Assembly: GCF_015221995.1 (NCBI RefSeq)
Contig: NZ_JADFFM010000002.1
Span: forward strand, 868,001 to 932,000
DNA: 64,000 nt
From: Mucilaginibacter boryungensis
GTDB taxonomy: Bacteria > Bacteroidota > Bacteroidia > Sphingobacteriales > Sphingobacteriaceae
Direction of reading: 5' to 3'
Under the pieces are notes generated by a model. It saw nothing but the letters and a program-made list of their open reading frames with translations. It did no database searches and was not told where the DNA came from. Positions 1 through 8,654 of the stretch are shown piece after piece. Position numbers and translations under genes: made by a program. The first letter of the stretch is position 1. The number at the start of each line of letters is the position of its first letter.

Positions 1-403
1 TTCAGAAAACCTATCCACCTTCGGCTCATCCAATGGTACCGCATTTCCTTTAGCCATTTATACAGCATGGAGGAAACAGGGTGACATTGCATTATATCCA
101 TATTTCCCATATAAAGATACCCATGGTGACCAGAAGAAAGGGAATAACAGCTTTTACCTGGAGGATGCCACTTTCATCAGACTGGCCAGCATGCGTATCA
201 ATTGGAGTGTACCGCTCAAAACAATCAGCAAAATTGGCTTCAAAGGGCTGAACGCCTATGTGTACGGTATCAACCTGCTCACATTTACAGATTATACCGG
301 GTTTGATCCTGAATTTTCTTCGGATGTATTATCGCCGGGGGTTGATGGCGGGCGTTATCCAAAACGACGCGAGTTTGGCTTAGGTTTAAATATTACATTA
401 TAA
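1..403 (+). CDS. SusC/RagA-type TonB-dependent transporter, C-terminal end (partial)
   Basis: The reading frame is open from base 2 to the stop at 403, so only the last 133 residues of a gene that begins outside the window are present. The segment containing FYLEDATFIRLAS followed by alternating hydrophobic strands and the closing motif with GRYPKRREFGLGLNITL is the typical end of a SusC beta-barrel, finishing in a barrel-closing strand. SusC proteins import oligosaccharides across the outer membrane using TonB energy, with SusD as the lid. A susD gene starts 12 bases downstream, which confirms the pairing. The substrate cannot be read from this fragment; the downstream lyase suggests a uronic-acid polysaccharide. 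Confidence 0.93.
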   Translation, partial: SENLSTFGSSNGTAFPLAIYTAWRKQGDIALYPYFPYKDTHGDQKKGNNSFYLEDATFIRLASMRINWSVPLKTISKIGFKGLNAYVYGINLLTFTDYTGFDPEFSSDVLSPGVDGGRYPKRREFGLGLNITL

Positions 404-415
404 ATGCTATAAATA

Positions 416-1969
416 ATGAAAAAAGTAATTACATGTCTCACTTGCATAATAGTATTATTATGTAGCTGTAGTAAATCATTTCTGGAAGAAGAGCCCCTGG
501 CTTCGGTTAGCGTGGCCCAGTTTTATCAGTCAGCCAAAGACATCACAGCAGCCATGTCAGGAATGTACGGTTCATTCCAGCAGAACATGATGGGCGAAAA
601 GCAATTTTATAACCGGATGACCTATTGGGGTGAAGCCCGCTCTGATAATTATGAGCGCGGCGGAAACTCGGGTAATAAGGAGAACGAAATGCAATTAAAC
701 AGCCTGACAGCAAGTAACGATTGGGCGGACTGGACCCCGTTGTACCGCACAATTGGTTTGGCTAACCTGCTTATCAAATATATTCCGCAAGCAGCGCAGT
801 TAGAAACAAATAAGGCTTTGGTTACGCCTGCCATCAACAACAATAATATGGCACAGGCTTATGCCATGCGCGCTGTTTGTTATTTCTATATAGTTAGGAA
901 TTGGGGCGACGCAGTGATCAGGACAGAGCCGTATCAGGACATTACACGTGAAGCTGCCAGCCCACGTTCACCTAAAAATGACGTATTCGATAAGGTTATC
1001 ATACCCGACCTGCTTCAAGCTTATAGCCTGATCGACAAATCCAGTAATACTACCTGGTATATTAGCGAAGGTGCTATCTGCGCTACATTGGTAGATGTTT
1101 ATATGTGGCGCAAAGATTATCCAAATGCGATAAAATGGTTCCAAAACCTGGCTAAGGCAAAAAGCCCTACCGGCAAGGTTTATGGTGCCACAGCCATTAC
1201 CGATTTGCAGCCCCAGGCTACGTGGAATGCTATGTTTACCAGCCCTACTACCAGTATAGAAACCATATGGAACATTAATTGGGATTTCTCTACCAATGCT
1301 TGTGCCTGCATGGCCGGGGTGTCAACTTCGCCAAATAATACACCCATCATTATCGATTTAGGGATCTTTACCAACTGGCCACTCACCAACCCTACAGATA
1401 TCAGGGTAAAAGCCACTTTTGATATTAACAAAAAAGAGCGTGACAGAATGTGGAAATATTATGTGGGTACTTATGGCCCTCCGGGGGCCGGGGGTGTAAC
1501 AGGTACCTATACCGTTGCGGCTGCGGCTATGGCAACTACAGTTAATGTTTACCCGGTTATGTACCGTTTGGGCGACCAATATTTACTTTATGCCGAAGCC
1601 CTCAATAAAACTGGTGACAAGGTCAATTCCCTTAAATATTTAAACTTTATCCGCAATCGGGCCGGTTTACCATCTTATTTGGCAACAGACCCAGCGGTAG
1701 CCACCCCCGACTTGCTGGAGGACGTAATTATCCAGGAAAGGCAATGGGAGTTATTCGGCGAAGGGAAAAGGTGGTTCGATCTTGTTCGTACCGATCACGT
1801 AATTAAAATTATGGATCCGGTAGTAAAAAGAAGACAAATTTTGGCAGGTATCGATCCGGCAAGTGCGACCGGCTGGGGGACTGATTTGAGAAAATACCTT
1901 TGGCCGCTCCATCGCAATGTATTGAATTCAAACAAATTATTGGTTCAAAATCCACCCTATTCAGATTAA
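416..1969 (+). CDS. SusD/RagB family glycan-binding lipoprotein
   Basis: A 517-residue protein with a lipoprotein signal peptide ending in LLCSC, so it is predicted to be lipidated and displayed on the outer membrane. Length and C-terminal features match the SusD family: YLLYAEALNKTGD (a TPR helix of the SusD fold), the stretch with NFIRNRAGLP, and the region with ERQWELFGEGKRWFDLVR. SusD proteins bind glycan and act as the hinged lid of the SusC barrel. It follows the SusC end by 12 bases and precedes another lipoprotein by 5 bases, so the three are surely co-transcribed. Confidence 0.96.
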   Translation: MKKVITCLTCIIVLLCSCSKSFLEEEPLASVSVAQFYQSAKDITAAMSGMYGSFQQNMMGEKQFYNRMTYWGEARSDNYERGGNSGNKENEMQLNSLTASNDWADWTPLYRTIGLANLLIKYIPQAAQLETNKALVTPAINNNNMAQAYAMRAVCYFYIVRNWGDAVIRTEPYQDITREAASPRSPKNDVFDKVIIPDLLQAYSLIDKSSNTTWYISEGAICATLVDVYMWRKDYPNAIKWFQNLAKAKSPTGKVYGATAITDLQPQATWNAMFTSPTTSIETIWNINWDFSTNACACMAGVSTSPNNTPIIIDLGIFTNWPLTNPTDIRVKATFDINKKERDRMWKYYVGTYGPPGAGGVTGTYTVAAAAMATTVNVYPVMYRLGDQYLLYAEALNKTGDKVNSLKYLNFIRNRAGLPSYLATDPAVATPDLLEDVIIQERQWELFGEGKRWFDLVRTDHVIKIMDPVVKRRQILAGIDPASATGWGTDLRKYLWPLHRNVLNSNKLLVQNPPYSD

Positions 1970-1974
1970 TTATC

Positions 1975-2790
1975 ATGAAGAACTTTAAAAATATAATAGC
2001 AGGTTTGCTGACGTTGTTAACAGCAGCCTGGTCACTCTCGGGTTGCTCCCTGTTTAATAAAAATGCCCAGGAGGATTATGATTATCAGAAATTTATACTT
2101 GATGATCATATCCATATGACCGCCTGGGCCTACCTTAAATTGCGGGCAAACGGTACTGCAGCAAATCCCGGGGATACTATATTCCGCTACATGAAAAAAG
2201 CGATCGATTATTCGGGCATCGACACAGCCGAGTACATGAAAAGTGACCGGACCTACATTTTTTTGCATAATGATGCTATAAAAAAATTGACGTCGAATAA
2301 GGTAACTTCCGGTTTTTTCTTTGACTACCCTATAGTAACTGCTTTAGATCCGTCTACCGGGCTTCCTAAAACTACCGTTCCGGCAACACAGTGGGACCAA
2401 TATTCCAAACAAACTGTAAAGGCTTATTTGCAATATCTGATCATTAACGGAAACTGGAACTTCAATAATCTGCAACCCGGCCCCAATATACTTACTACGC
2501 TGCTTCCGGCCGGGAGTGTGGCTACCAGGGAATCCAAATTGGGCTTTTTGGTCACTCCGGCCACAGTTCCGGGAACTACAGATGGTAAAACCACTATAGC
2601 CGCAACATATACCTTCAGTGTAACCGGAACCGGTTTCGACCCGGAAGGCAAGATCAATATACAACTGGGCAATACTGCCGATTCAAAGCTTTTTATTAAT
2701 GGCTTTAATGTGGTAAGGTCTTCAGGCTATTATGCTGATAACAACAGTTCGATACATGTATGGGGTACTACCGTAACCCCAACCAGATAA
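1975..2790 (+). CDS. PUL-associated surface lipoprotein, FAS1-like features, function unknown
   Basis: A 271-residue protein. I chose the ATG at 1975, five bases after the susD stop, because it gives a clean lipoprotein signal with the box LSGC (Cys24); a longer frame from 1900 would overlap susD. After the signal come a helical stretch with YLKLRANG and TYIFLHNDAIKKL, and a C-terminal part ending GYYADNNSSIHVWG. Both ends recall fasciclin (FAS1)-type domains found beside SusD in Bacteroidota, but I cannot confirm the fold. The position directly behind susCD suggests an auxiliary glycan-binding surface protein. No catalytic motif is seen. Confidence 0.7.
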   Translation: MKNFKNIIAGLLTLLTAAWSLSGCSLFNKNAQEDYDYQKFILDDHIHMTAWAYLKLRANGTAANPGDTIFRYMKKAIDYSGIDTAEYMKSDRTYIFLHNDAIKKLTSNKVTSGFFFDYPIVTALDPSTGLPKTTVPATQWDQYSKQTVKAYLQYLIINGNWNFNNLQPGPNILTTLLPAGSVATRESKLGFLVTPATVPGTTDGKTTIAATYTFSVTGTGFDPEGKINIQLGNTADSKLFINGFNVVRSSGYYADNNSSIHVWGTTVTPTR

Positions 2791-2800
2791 AATTAAACAG

Positions 2801-3460
2801 ATGAAAAAATATATAGTACTTTTTGTTTTCCTGGCTTGTTGCCAATGGCTAATGGCCCAGGACGTAAGTTATACAATACAGGGTGGCGCTAACTTGCCTT
2901 CCATCAACCCCGCTGCCCCGCAAAGCGGTGGGGGTGGTTCAGAAGCGCATCTTACCTTTCAGTTTGGAGGACTGGTAGATATTGCATTTAAACAAGTTAG
3001 CCTTGAAACCGGATTGCTATTAAATGGTAAAGGTAACCGTTCAACTACTACAGAGTATCTAACCTCCAACGGCAACCCCGTGCCCTATAGCTTAACACAC
3101 CTTACCAGTATTACTTACCTGGAATTGCCTGTTAACCTGTTTTACCATAAAAGTTATAAAGCCGGAGTTTTTTATGCTGGTGGCGGCCCATATATTGCAC
3201 GCGCAATATGGGGTTCTTTCTTAAGCAAAAGCAGAATTAACACTTATTACAATCGTTTCACAACAACTAATATGGATTTTGGAAGCGGCGACGATCAAAT
3301 CAGACCGATGGATTACGGCCTTAACTTTGCAGCCGGATTAAAAATGCCATGTGGTGTCAAGCTTGGACTAAACTATGGCCTGGGCTTAAACAACCTGGCA
3401 ACAGGCTTAAGTTCCAAAAACCGTGTTGGTAGTTTAGTGGTTGGTTATCAGTTTAAATAG
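2801..3460 (+). CDS. Small outer-membrane beta-barrel protein (PorT/OmpW-like)
   Basis: A 219-residue protein with a cleavable signal peptide ending at MAQ (about residue 20). The mature part alternates short amphipathic strands with Gly/Asn turns and ends LGSLVV-type strand plus QFK, the aromatic C-terminal signature of an outer-membrane barrel. Segments such as VDIAFKQVSLETGLLLNGKG and ELPVNLFYH fit the eight-stranded 'outer membrane beta-barrel' proteins common in Bacteroidota. It sits 10 bases behind the surface lipoprotein and 60 bases before the PL6 lyase, so it belongs to the PUL transcript. Such a barrel is not a standard part of a Sus system; its role here is unknown. Confidence 0.8.
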   Translation: MKKYIVLFVFLACCQWLMAQDVSYTIQGGANLPSINPAAPQSGGGGSEAHLTFQFGGLVDIAFKQVSLETGLLLNGKGNRSTTTEYLTSNGNPVPYSLTHLTSITYLELPVNLFYHKSYKAGVFYAGGGPYIARAIWGSFLSKSRINTYYNRFTTTNMDFGSGDDQIRPMDYGLNFAAGLKMPCGVKLGLNYGLGLNNLATGLSSKNRVGSLVVGYQFK

Positions 3461-3520
3461 CTCCTCCTTACTTTGAAGAATTAAGATTATCATTAAATAT
3501 AAAACGTAAATGCCCCTTGT

Positions 3521-4906
3521 ATGATCAGATTATTTAATATTCTTGTTGTTTTTATCCTGTTTTCGGCCAATAACCTCCTGGCTTCCGATATTATCGTTAA
3601 CTCTGTCGCCGGGCTTCAATCGGCTATTGATAAGGCTGCACCAGGCACCGTAATTAAACTGGCCGATGGGGTGTACAAAACATCAGAGGATATTACAATC
3701 AGCGCAAAAGGTACATCGGGGCTGCCCATTACTATTATGGCACTTCATCGGGGCAAGTCGGAAATTACCGGTACCGGAGGCTTTAGTTTAAAAAAGCCAG
3801 CTGCATATATTATTATCAGCGGGTTTAGGTTTACGCATTTGGCATCAAAAGCAAAAACAGGGCCTGGTACCAGTTATTGTCGTTTCACGCAGAATATTTT
3901 CGAGACACCCGGTGATGGCGAGGATTTAACAGTTGCCGGGAGTGATCAGGAAATCGATCATAATACGTTTCAAAATAAGAATGCCATGGGCCGTTTTATA
4001 GCTATACGCGGCGAAGGAAAGCAAATTGCCGAGCGCCTTCATATTCACCATAATTATTTTAACAATGCTATCAGTCAAGGCGGGAAAAATGGTGCCGAGG
4101 CCTTCCAGTTTGGGTTAAGCGGCTTCAGTTTGTCCAGCAGTAACAGCGTGGTAGAATACAACCTGTTTGAGCACTGCGCGGGCGAGAATGAACTGATATC
4201 GGTGAAAGCATCTGCAGTAACCCTGCGTTATAATACCATCAGGAATTGTCCCGCGCAATTTACTTTGAGGCATGGTAACAAAAGCCTGGTTTATGGAAAT
4301 TATTTCTTTAATACGCCCGGCCTGCGCATATTTGGAGACGATCATCTGATATTCAGCAATTACTTTGAAGGTTGCAGCGATGCCATTGTGATAGGTAACG
4401 GCGATGGCGAAGTTGCTGACGGCGCTCAATTGACCGCACATGATCGCCCGGACCGTATAGTAATTGCTTTTAATACCCTTATCAATAATAAATCAAATAT
4501 TATCCAAACCAGCCGGCAAAATGGCATGGGTGCTTCTTATGTTACAATAAGTAATAATATCATTCAGGGAGGTGGGTCAGCCGCTGCATTATCGGGGCCT
4601 TATACCAACTTCACCTGGCAGGGGAATATCATTTATAAGGTAAAGGATGCAGGGAACATGCCGGTTGAAGGTTTTCAGATGATAGATCCGCAATTGAGTA
4701 AGTCGGCCGATGGCTTATATAGGCCACAGAGCGGCAGCCCGGTAATTGACCGGGCTGCCGGCTCTTATGCGGCCCTAAAATATGATATGGATGGACAGTT
4801 ACGAACAGCACCTTTTGACATTGGCGCCGATGAAGTGAACGAGGGAGCTAAAAAATTAGCGGCACCCTTAAATCCAGCCGATGTTGGAGCTGATCCGGTG
4901 AAGTAA
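3521..4906 (+). CDS. Polysaccharide lyase family 6 (alginate lyase / chondroitinase B type)
   Basis: A 461-residue protein with a signal peptide (about residues 1-22) followed by a right-handed parallel beta-helix. The catalytic region fits PL6 enzymes such as chondroitinase B: Asn214, Glu222 and Glu224 match the calcium ligands, Lys229 lies five residues after the second Glu, and Arg250 lies 21 residues after the Lys. These spacings equal the Asn213/Glu243/Glu245/Lys250/Arg271 arrangement I recall for chondroitinase B, apart from a shorter gap after the Asn. Family members cleave alginate or dermatan sulfate by beta-elimination using calcium. The product would be unsaturated oligo-uronides for SusCD import. 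Whether the substrate is alginate or another uronic-acid glycan cannot be decided from sequence alone. Confidence 0.93.
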   Translation: MIRLFNILVVFILFSANNLLASDIIVNSVAGLQSAIDKAAPGTVIKLADGVYKTSEDITISAKGTSGLPITIMALHRGKSEITGTGGFSLKKPAAYIIISGFRFTHLASKAKTGPGTSYCRFTQNIFETPGDGEDLTVAGSDQEIDHNTFQNKNAMGRFIAIRGEGKQIAERLHIHHNYFNNAISQGGKNGAEAFQFGLSGFSLSSSNSVVEYNLFEHCAGENELISVKASAVTLRYNTIRNCPAQFTLRHGNKSLVYGNYFFNTPGLRIFGDDHLIFSNYFEGCSDAIVIGNGDGEVADGAQLTAHDRPDRIVIAFNTLINNKSNIIQTSRQNGMGASYVTISNNIIQGGGSAAALSGPYTNFTWQGNIIYKVKDAGNMPVEGFQMIDPQLSKSADGLYRPQSGSPVIDRAAGSYAALKYDMDGQLRTAPFDIGADEVNEGAKKLAAPLNPADVGADPVK

Positions 4907-4927
4907 ATTGTTCTGATTATTTGTCGT

Positions 4928-7834
4928 ATGAAAAAACTCTTGATCCTCAACTTTTTGGGGCTTATTTACTTTGTGGTAACAGGCTTGGACAACTGCTACG
5001 GACAAGTAGGGAATTCAGACACTGAAATAACGTACGGTAAAAGCGCGCCCAATATCAGCAGGATTACTAAAGATACATTAGTAATCAGTTCAGGCAGCAC
5101 CTATGCTTATACAGTTGATACCCCTGAAGGTGAAGGCCTTGTTGCTACATCAGTCACTGCGAAAGATCTGTTCCGGCAAATTAGTTCAAAGGGCGCCTTA
5201 CAACATTACCTGGTTACCGACGCAGATGGGAAAGTAAAAAAAGACGAAAAAATAAAGAGCGGCGACCGTTTAATAGTAACTACTAAAAACAATATGGCCA
5301 AAAGGGTTTATTATATTTTAGTTCAGCCTGGTGCGCTTGCCGGACGGTTAATCCTTATGGACTCAACCCTCACCGTTAATGCTACGCGTAACCTGACTAT
5401 TAATTATTCGGCTGGGCAACGCAGTCCCGACGCAACCGTATCATTTTATTTACCCGCCGGGATCGTGATAACGAGGGAGAACACTACCGTGAATATCATT
5501 GGCCGTGGTGCAGTCAAATTAAGTGAGCTGGCTTCGCAGTCAATTGGCCGGACAGGCAGCAAATATAGCTATAAAAAGGTGGGCGAAGCCGAGTTAACCA
5601 CCACTGATGGCAACCCGGTACTGATATTAAAGCATTTGGATCTGAGGCCTGATAATGGGATCGATATTCAGGTTACCATTAGTAACGTATCACTAAAAAA
5701 AACCGGGACTTACCAGTTTAAAGCGATTTGCAATGTATCTAAACCGGAAAAATTAACAAGTCCGGGAACCGGTAACGAAACCACCACACTAACTGTTACT
5801 AATAACATATCCGGCTTTAAACGGATACCGTTAAACGATATTCAATATAAAGAAACCCCTGAAACATATATCACGGCAAAGTTTAAATGGGATATCAAAA
5901 AAAATGCAGTCCCTGTAACAATGTTGCAATCGCTGGATAAGGGTAAAAGCTGGTCGGTAGCAAAAGCGGCAATTGATTTGAAAACAGCGACCGCAACCGT
6001 TGCAAATTTAAAACCCAGCCTGTTATATATGTTCAGGCTTGTGGAAACTGGTTTGAATAGAAGATCCAATACAACCATGTTCTTCACAGGTAAAATGGAT
6101 GTTAAGCAATTGGGGGTAAGTGGAAAGGAAGGCGAAGATCAAACTGATAAAATAAACGAAGCTATTAATTATATGCATAATATGGGCGGAGGTACCCTGC
6201 TGTTTTCTAAAGGCACTTATCCTGTCCGTACCATCCATTTGCAAAGCAATGTGTATTTATATGTTGGTGATGACGCTGAAATTAAGGCACTAAAAGGCGG
6301 GGATGCGCCTGAGACTACCTGGTTTAGCGACCTGAAATACCGCTCGGGCTTATCACCAACAGACAATGGCCCTTATGCCGACCCTGAAAATTACATGACC
6401 AAACAGGATGTTGGGCATCATTACTTTAAAAACGCCATGTTTTTTGGGGAAAGAATAGATAATGTTAAGATAATAGGCACCGGACTGGTTACCGGCGATG
6501 GGAACCTGGTGAATAGCGATGGGGTAATGAAAAATGCACCGGATAACCGATGCGATAAAATGTTCTCGTTAAAGCTGTGTACGAACCTGGAAATAGGTGG
6601 TATCGACCATCCCCAGGATTTGTGGTATGATGAACCGGCAAATGAACCATACTATATACAAAAAGACGGTAAAAAGTTTTTTGACACCAGCCATATGCTT
6701 AAAATAGAGCGGGGCGGACACTTTGCTTTATTAGCAACAGGCACCGACGGGATTAATGTGCATGACACTTATTTTGGTAAAACTAACCGTAATAATGTGC
6801 GTGATATATATGATTTTATGGAGTGCAACCATGTAATGGCAACCAATATATTTTCAAGGATCAGTTCAGATGATGTAATTAAGCCCGGGTCCGACTGTTC
6901 TTTAGGCTTTACGCGGCCGGTAAGCGACTATCGTGTTCGTAATATTATTGGCGATACCAATTGCAACCTGATCCAGATCGGTTCGGAAACAGCAGACGAC
7001 ATTAAAGATGTTTATGTAGATAATGTATACGTTTTGGGGGCTAACAAAGCTGGATTTTCTATTTCAACCAACGATGGCGCGCACGTAAGTAATGTTCATT
7101 TAAATAGTGGTAAAACCGGCACAATCCATTCCCGGTCTAAAATGTACCGGGCAACTACCCCGGTGTTTATATCCATATCTAACAGAGGACGTATTATTGG
7201 CGCCGAAGCGGGTCGTTATTCCTTTATGGAAAACGGGAAACAACACGATGAGTTATTGATCAAAAACGTTAACATCGGGCAGGTAGATAACATTAGTTTA
7301 AAGGGTATAGATATTTATGAAGTTTATGCTGGTAGCGCTTATAACAGTAAAATTTGGAAACCTTACGATGGTTCTCAGCGCCGTTTAAGCCCAATTATTG
7401 CCGGTTATAAATTACCATATCCCGGTCAGGTAACCGGCGGGTTGGATTTTCATCTTCCTGATGGCAGGTCAACAGGGTATATCAGTAAAGTGACATTTGA
7501 TGATGTGAACGTGCTTGTAAAAGGTGGTAACCCTGCCAGCGATACTTTGAATGTTCCGGATGAGTTAAGTGTGGGGAAATACAATGCAGCCGATCTTAAG
7601 GTGCAACCTTCTTACGGTATATGGGCCCGGCATGTAAAAGGGTTAACCGTAACAAACAGCAGTTTTAATTACGAAAAAACAGACAACCGCTACCCGGTTT
7701 TCCTGGAAGATGTGCTTAGCGCTATCTTCCGTAATGTCACCCTGGTAAAGCCTGCTGATAATATCCCGGCAATAAAACTTAAAGGATCATCTGATATCCG
7801 TATGGACAATATGATTTATTTGCCTACGCATTAA
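4928..7834 (+). CDS. Secreted parallel beta-helix protein, GH28/pectate-lyase-like, atypical active site
   Basis: A 968-residue protein with a signal peptide ending near residue 26 (YGQ). Residues about 30-390 form one or more accessory domains with beta-sandwich character, including a fibronectin-III-like part ending in MFRLVETG. From about residue 395 a GH28-type right-handed beta-helix begins (GEDQTDKINEAINYM, then GGGTLLFSKGTYPV). The Asp pair of GH28 is present (Asp648-Asp649), but the usual GHG motif before IGS reads CNLIQIGSE, so the catalytic-region His is replaced by Asn680. It may be a hydrolase with altered chemistry, a lyase, or a binding protein. It lies 21 bases behind the PL6 gene. 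Confidence 0.8.
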   Translation: MKKLLILNFLGLIYFVVTGLDNCYGQVGNSDTEITYGKSAPNISRITKDTLVISSGSTYAYTVDTPEGEGLVATSVTAKDLFRQISSKGALQHYLVTDADGKVKKDEKIKSGDRLIVTTKNNMAKRVYYILVQPGALAGRLILMDSTLTVNATRNLTINYSAGQRSPDATVSFYLPAGIVITRENTTVNIIGRGAVKLSELASQSIGRTGSKYSYKKVGEAELTTTDGNPVLILKHLDLRPDNGIDIQVTISNVSLKKTGTYQFKAICNVSKPEKLTSPGTGNETTTLTVTNNISGFKRIPLNDIQYKETPETYITAKFKWDIKKNAVPVTMLQSLDKGKSWSVAKAAIDLKTATATVANLKPSLLYMFRLVETGLNRRSNTTMFFTGKMDVKQLGVSGKEGEDQTDKINEAINYMHNMGGGTLLFSKGTYPVRTIHLQSNVYLYVGDDAEIKALKGGDAPETTWFSDLKYRSGLSPTDNGPYADPENYMTKQDVGHHYFKNAMFFGERIDNVKIIGTGLVTGDGNLVNSDGVMKNAPDNRCDKMFSLKLCTNLEIGGIDHPQDLWYDEPANEPYYIQKDGKKFFDTSHMLKIERGGHFALLATGTDGINVHDTYFGKTNRNNVRDIYDFMECNHVMATNIFSRISSDDVIKPGSDCSLGFTRPVSDYRVRNIIGDTNCNLIQIGSETADDIKDVYVDNVYVLGANKAGFSISTNDGAHVSNVHLNSGKTGTIHSRSKMYRATTPVFISISNRGRIIGAEAGRYSFMENGKQHDELLIKNVNIGQVDNISLKGIDIYEVYAGSAYNSKIWKPYDGSQRRLSPIIAGYKLPYPGQVTGGLDFHLPDGRSTGYISKVTFDDVNVLVKGGNPASDTLNVPDELSVGKYNAADLKVQPSYGIWARHVKGLTVTNSSFNYEKTDNRYPVFLEDVLSAIFRNVTLVKPADNIPAIKLKGSSDIRMDNMIYLPTH

Positions 7835-7848
7835 TATTCACAAGCCGC

Positions 7849-8634
7849 TTAACCGAGCAACGCCCTGTCCAGATGGACATAACCGCCATCAACATGAATA
7901 AGCTGCCCTGTAGTGTGACTGGATTGCTCAGAGAGAAGGAAAGCGGTCATTGCGGCAATTTCCTCGCCTGTTGTCATCCTGTTCTCAAGCGGGATACGCG
8001 CAGTAATCTCTTTTAATTTTTCCTCCGGATCGGACAGCGTCGTTATCCAGTTTGCATACTGTGGTGTCCAGCACTCGGCAACTACTATAGCGTTTACCCT
8101 GATGCGGTATTTCAGTAATTCTACGGCCCATTCGCGGGTAAGCGCATTTCGCCCGCCATTGGCAGCTGCATAGCCTGATGTATTGCCCTGGCCTGTTTCC
8201 GCCGTCTTCGAACTGATATTCACAATCGGGCCTCGTGTCTTTTTTAGTTCAGGCAAGGCATAATGGGCTAACAAGTAATAATGCACCAGGCTATTGTGTA
8301 ACGATGCTATAAACTTTTCATAATTTCCATTCTCCAGGCCTACCCCATCATTCAACCCGGCATTATTAACCAGCCCTTCAATTCTGCCATAAGCTGTAAT
8401 CACATCCTGCACAGCAACACGGCATGCTTCCGGATCGTTAAGCTCGGCTACAATTTGGGAAGCTTGCCCTCCGTTGTCGGCAATCTCCTGAACTAATTTT
8501 AAGTTGTCATCTTTGCGCCGGCCAATAATTACAGGAATTGCACCCTCGGCAGCTAAAAATTTAGCAATAGCGGCGCCAATACCCTTGGCCCCACCTGAAA
8601 CAATAATTACTTTATTTTGCAGACTTAAGTTCAT
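7849..8634 (-). CDS. Short-chain dehydrogenase/reductase, sugar (acid) dehydrogenase-like
   Basis: A 261-residue classical SDR. The cofactor motif SGGAKGIGAA (residues 13-22), the NNAG motif (90-93) and the Ser141/Ser142 and Tyr155 active-site positions are present. The expected YxxxK reads Tyr155-AAA-Asn159, so the catalytic Lys is replaced by Asn. The C-terminal GQLIHVDGGY is standard for the family. Neighbours are a UxaA-type dehydratase and a FucP-type transporter on the same strand. The gene order suggests oxidation of an aldose such as L-fucose, or reduction of an unsaturated uronate product, before dehydration. The exact substrate is not known. Confidence 0.85.
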   Translation of the reverse strand: MNLSLQNKVIIVSGGAKGIGAAIAKFLAAEGAIPVIIGRRKDDNLKLVQEIADNGGQASQIVAELNDPEACRVAVQDVITAYGRIEGLVNNAGLNDGVGLENGNYEKFIASLHNSLVHYYLLAHYALPELKKTRGPIVNISSKTAETGQGNTSGYAAANGGRNALTREWAVELLKYRIRVNAIVVAECWTPQYANWITTLSDPEEKLKEITARIPLENRMTTGEEIAAMTAFLLSEQSSHTTGQLIHVDGGYVHLDRALLG

Positions 8635-8654
8635 GGTTTTCGCTTCTTGTTGGT

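Noticed and set aside
1975..2790. Firm naming as a fasciclin protein
   Set aside because: Only the general style of two segments fits; the core FAS1 motifs are not clear enough.
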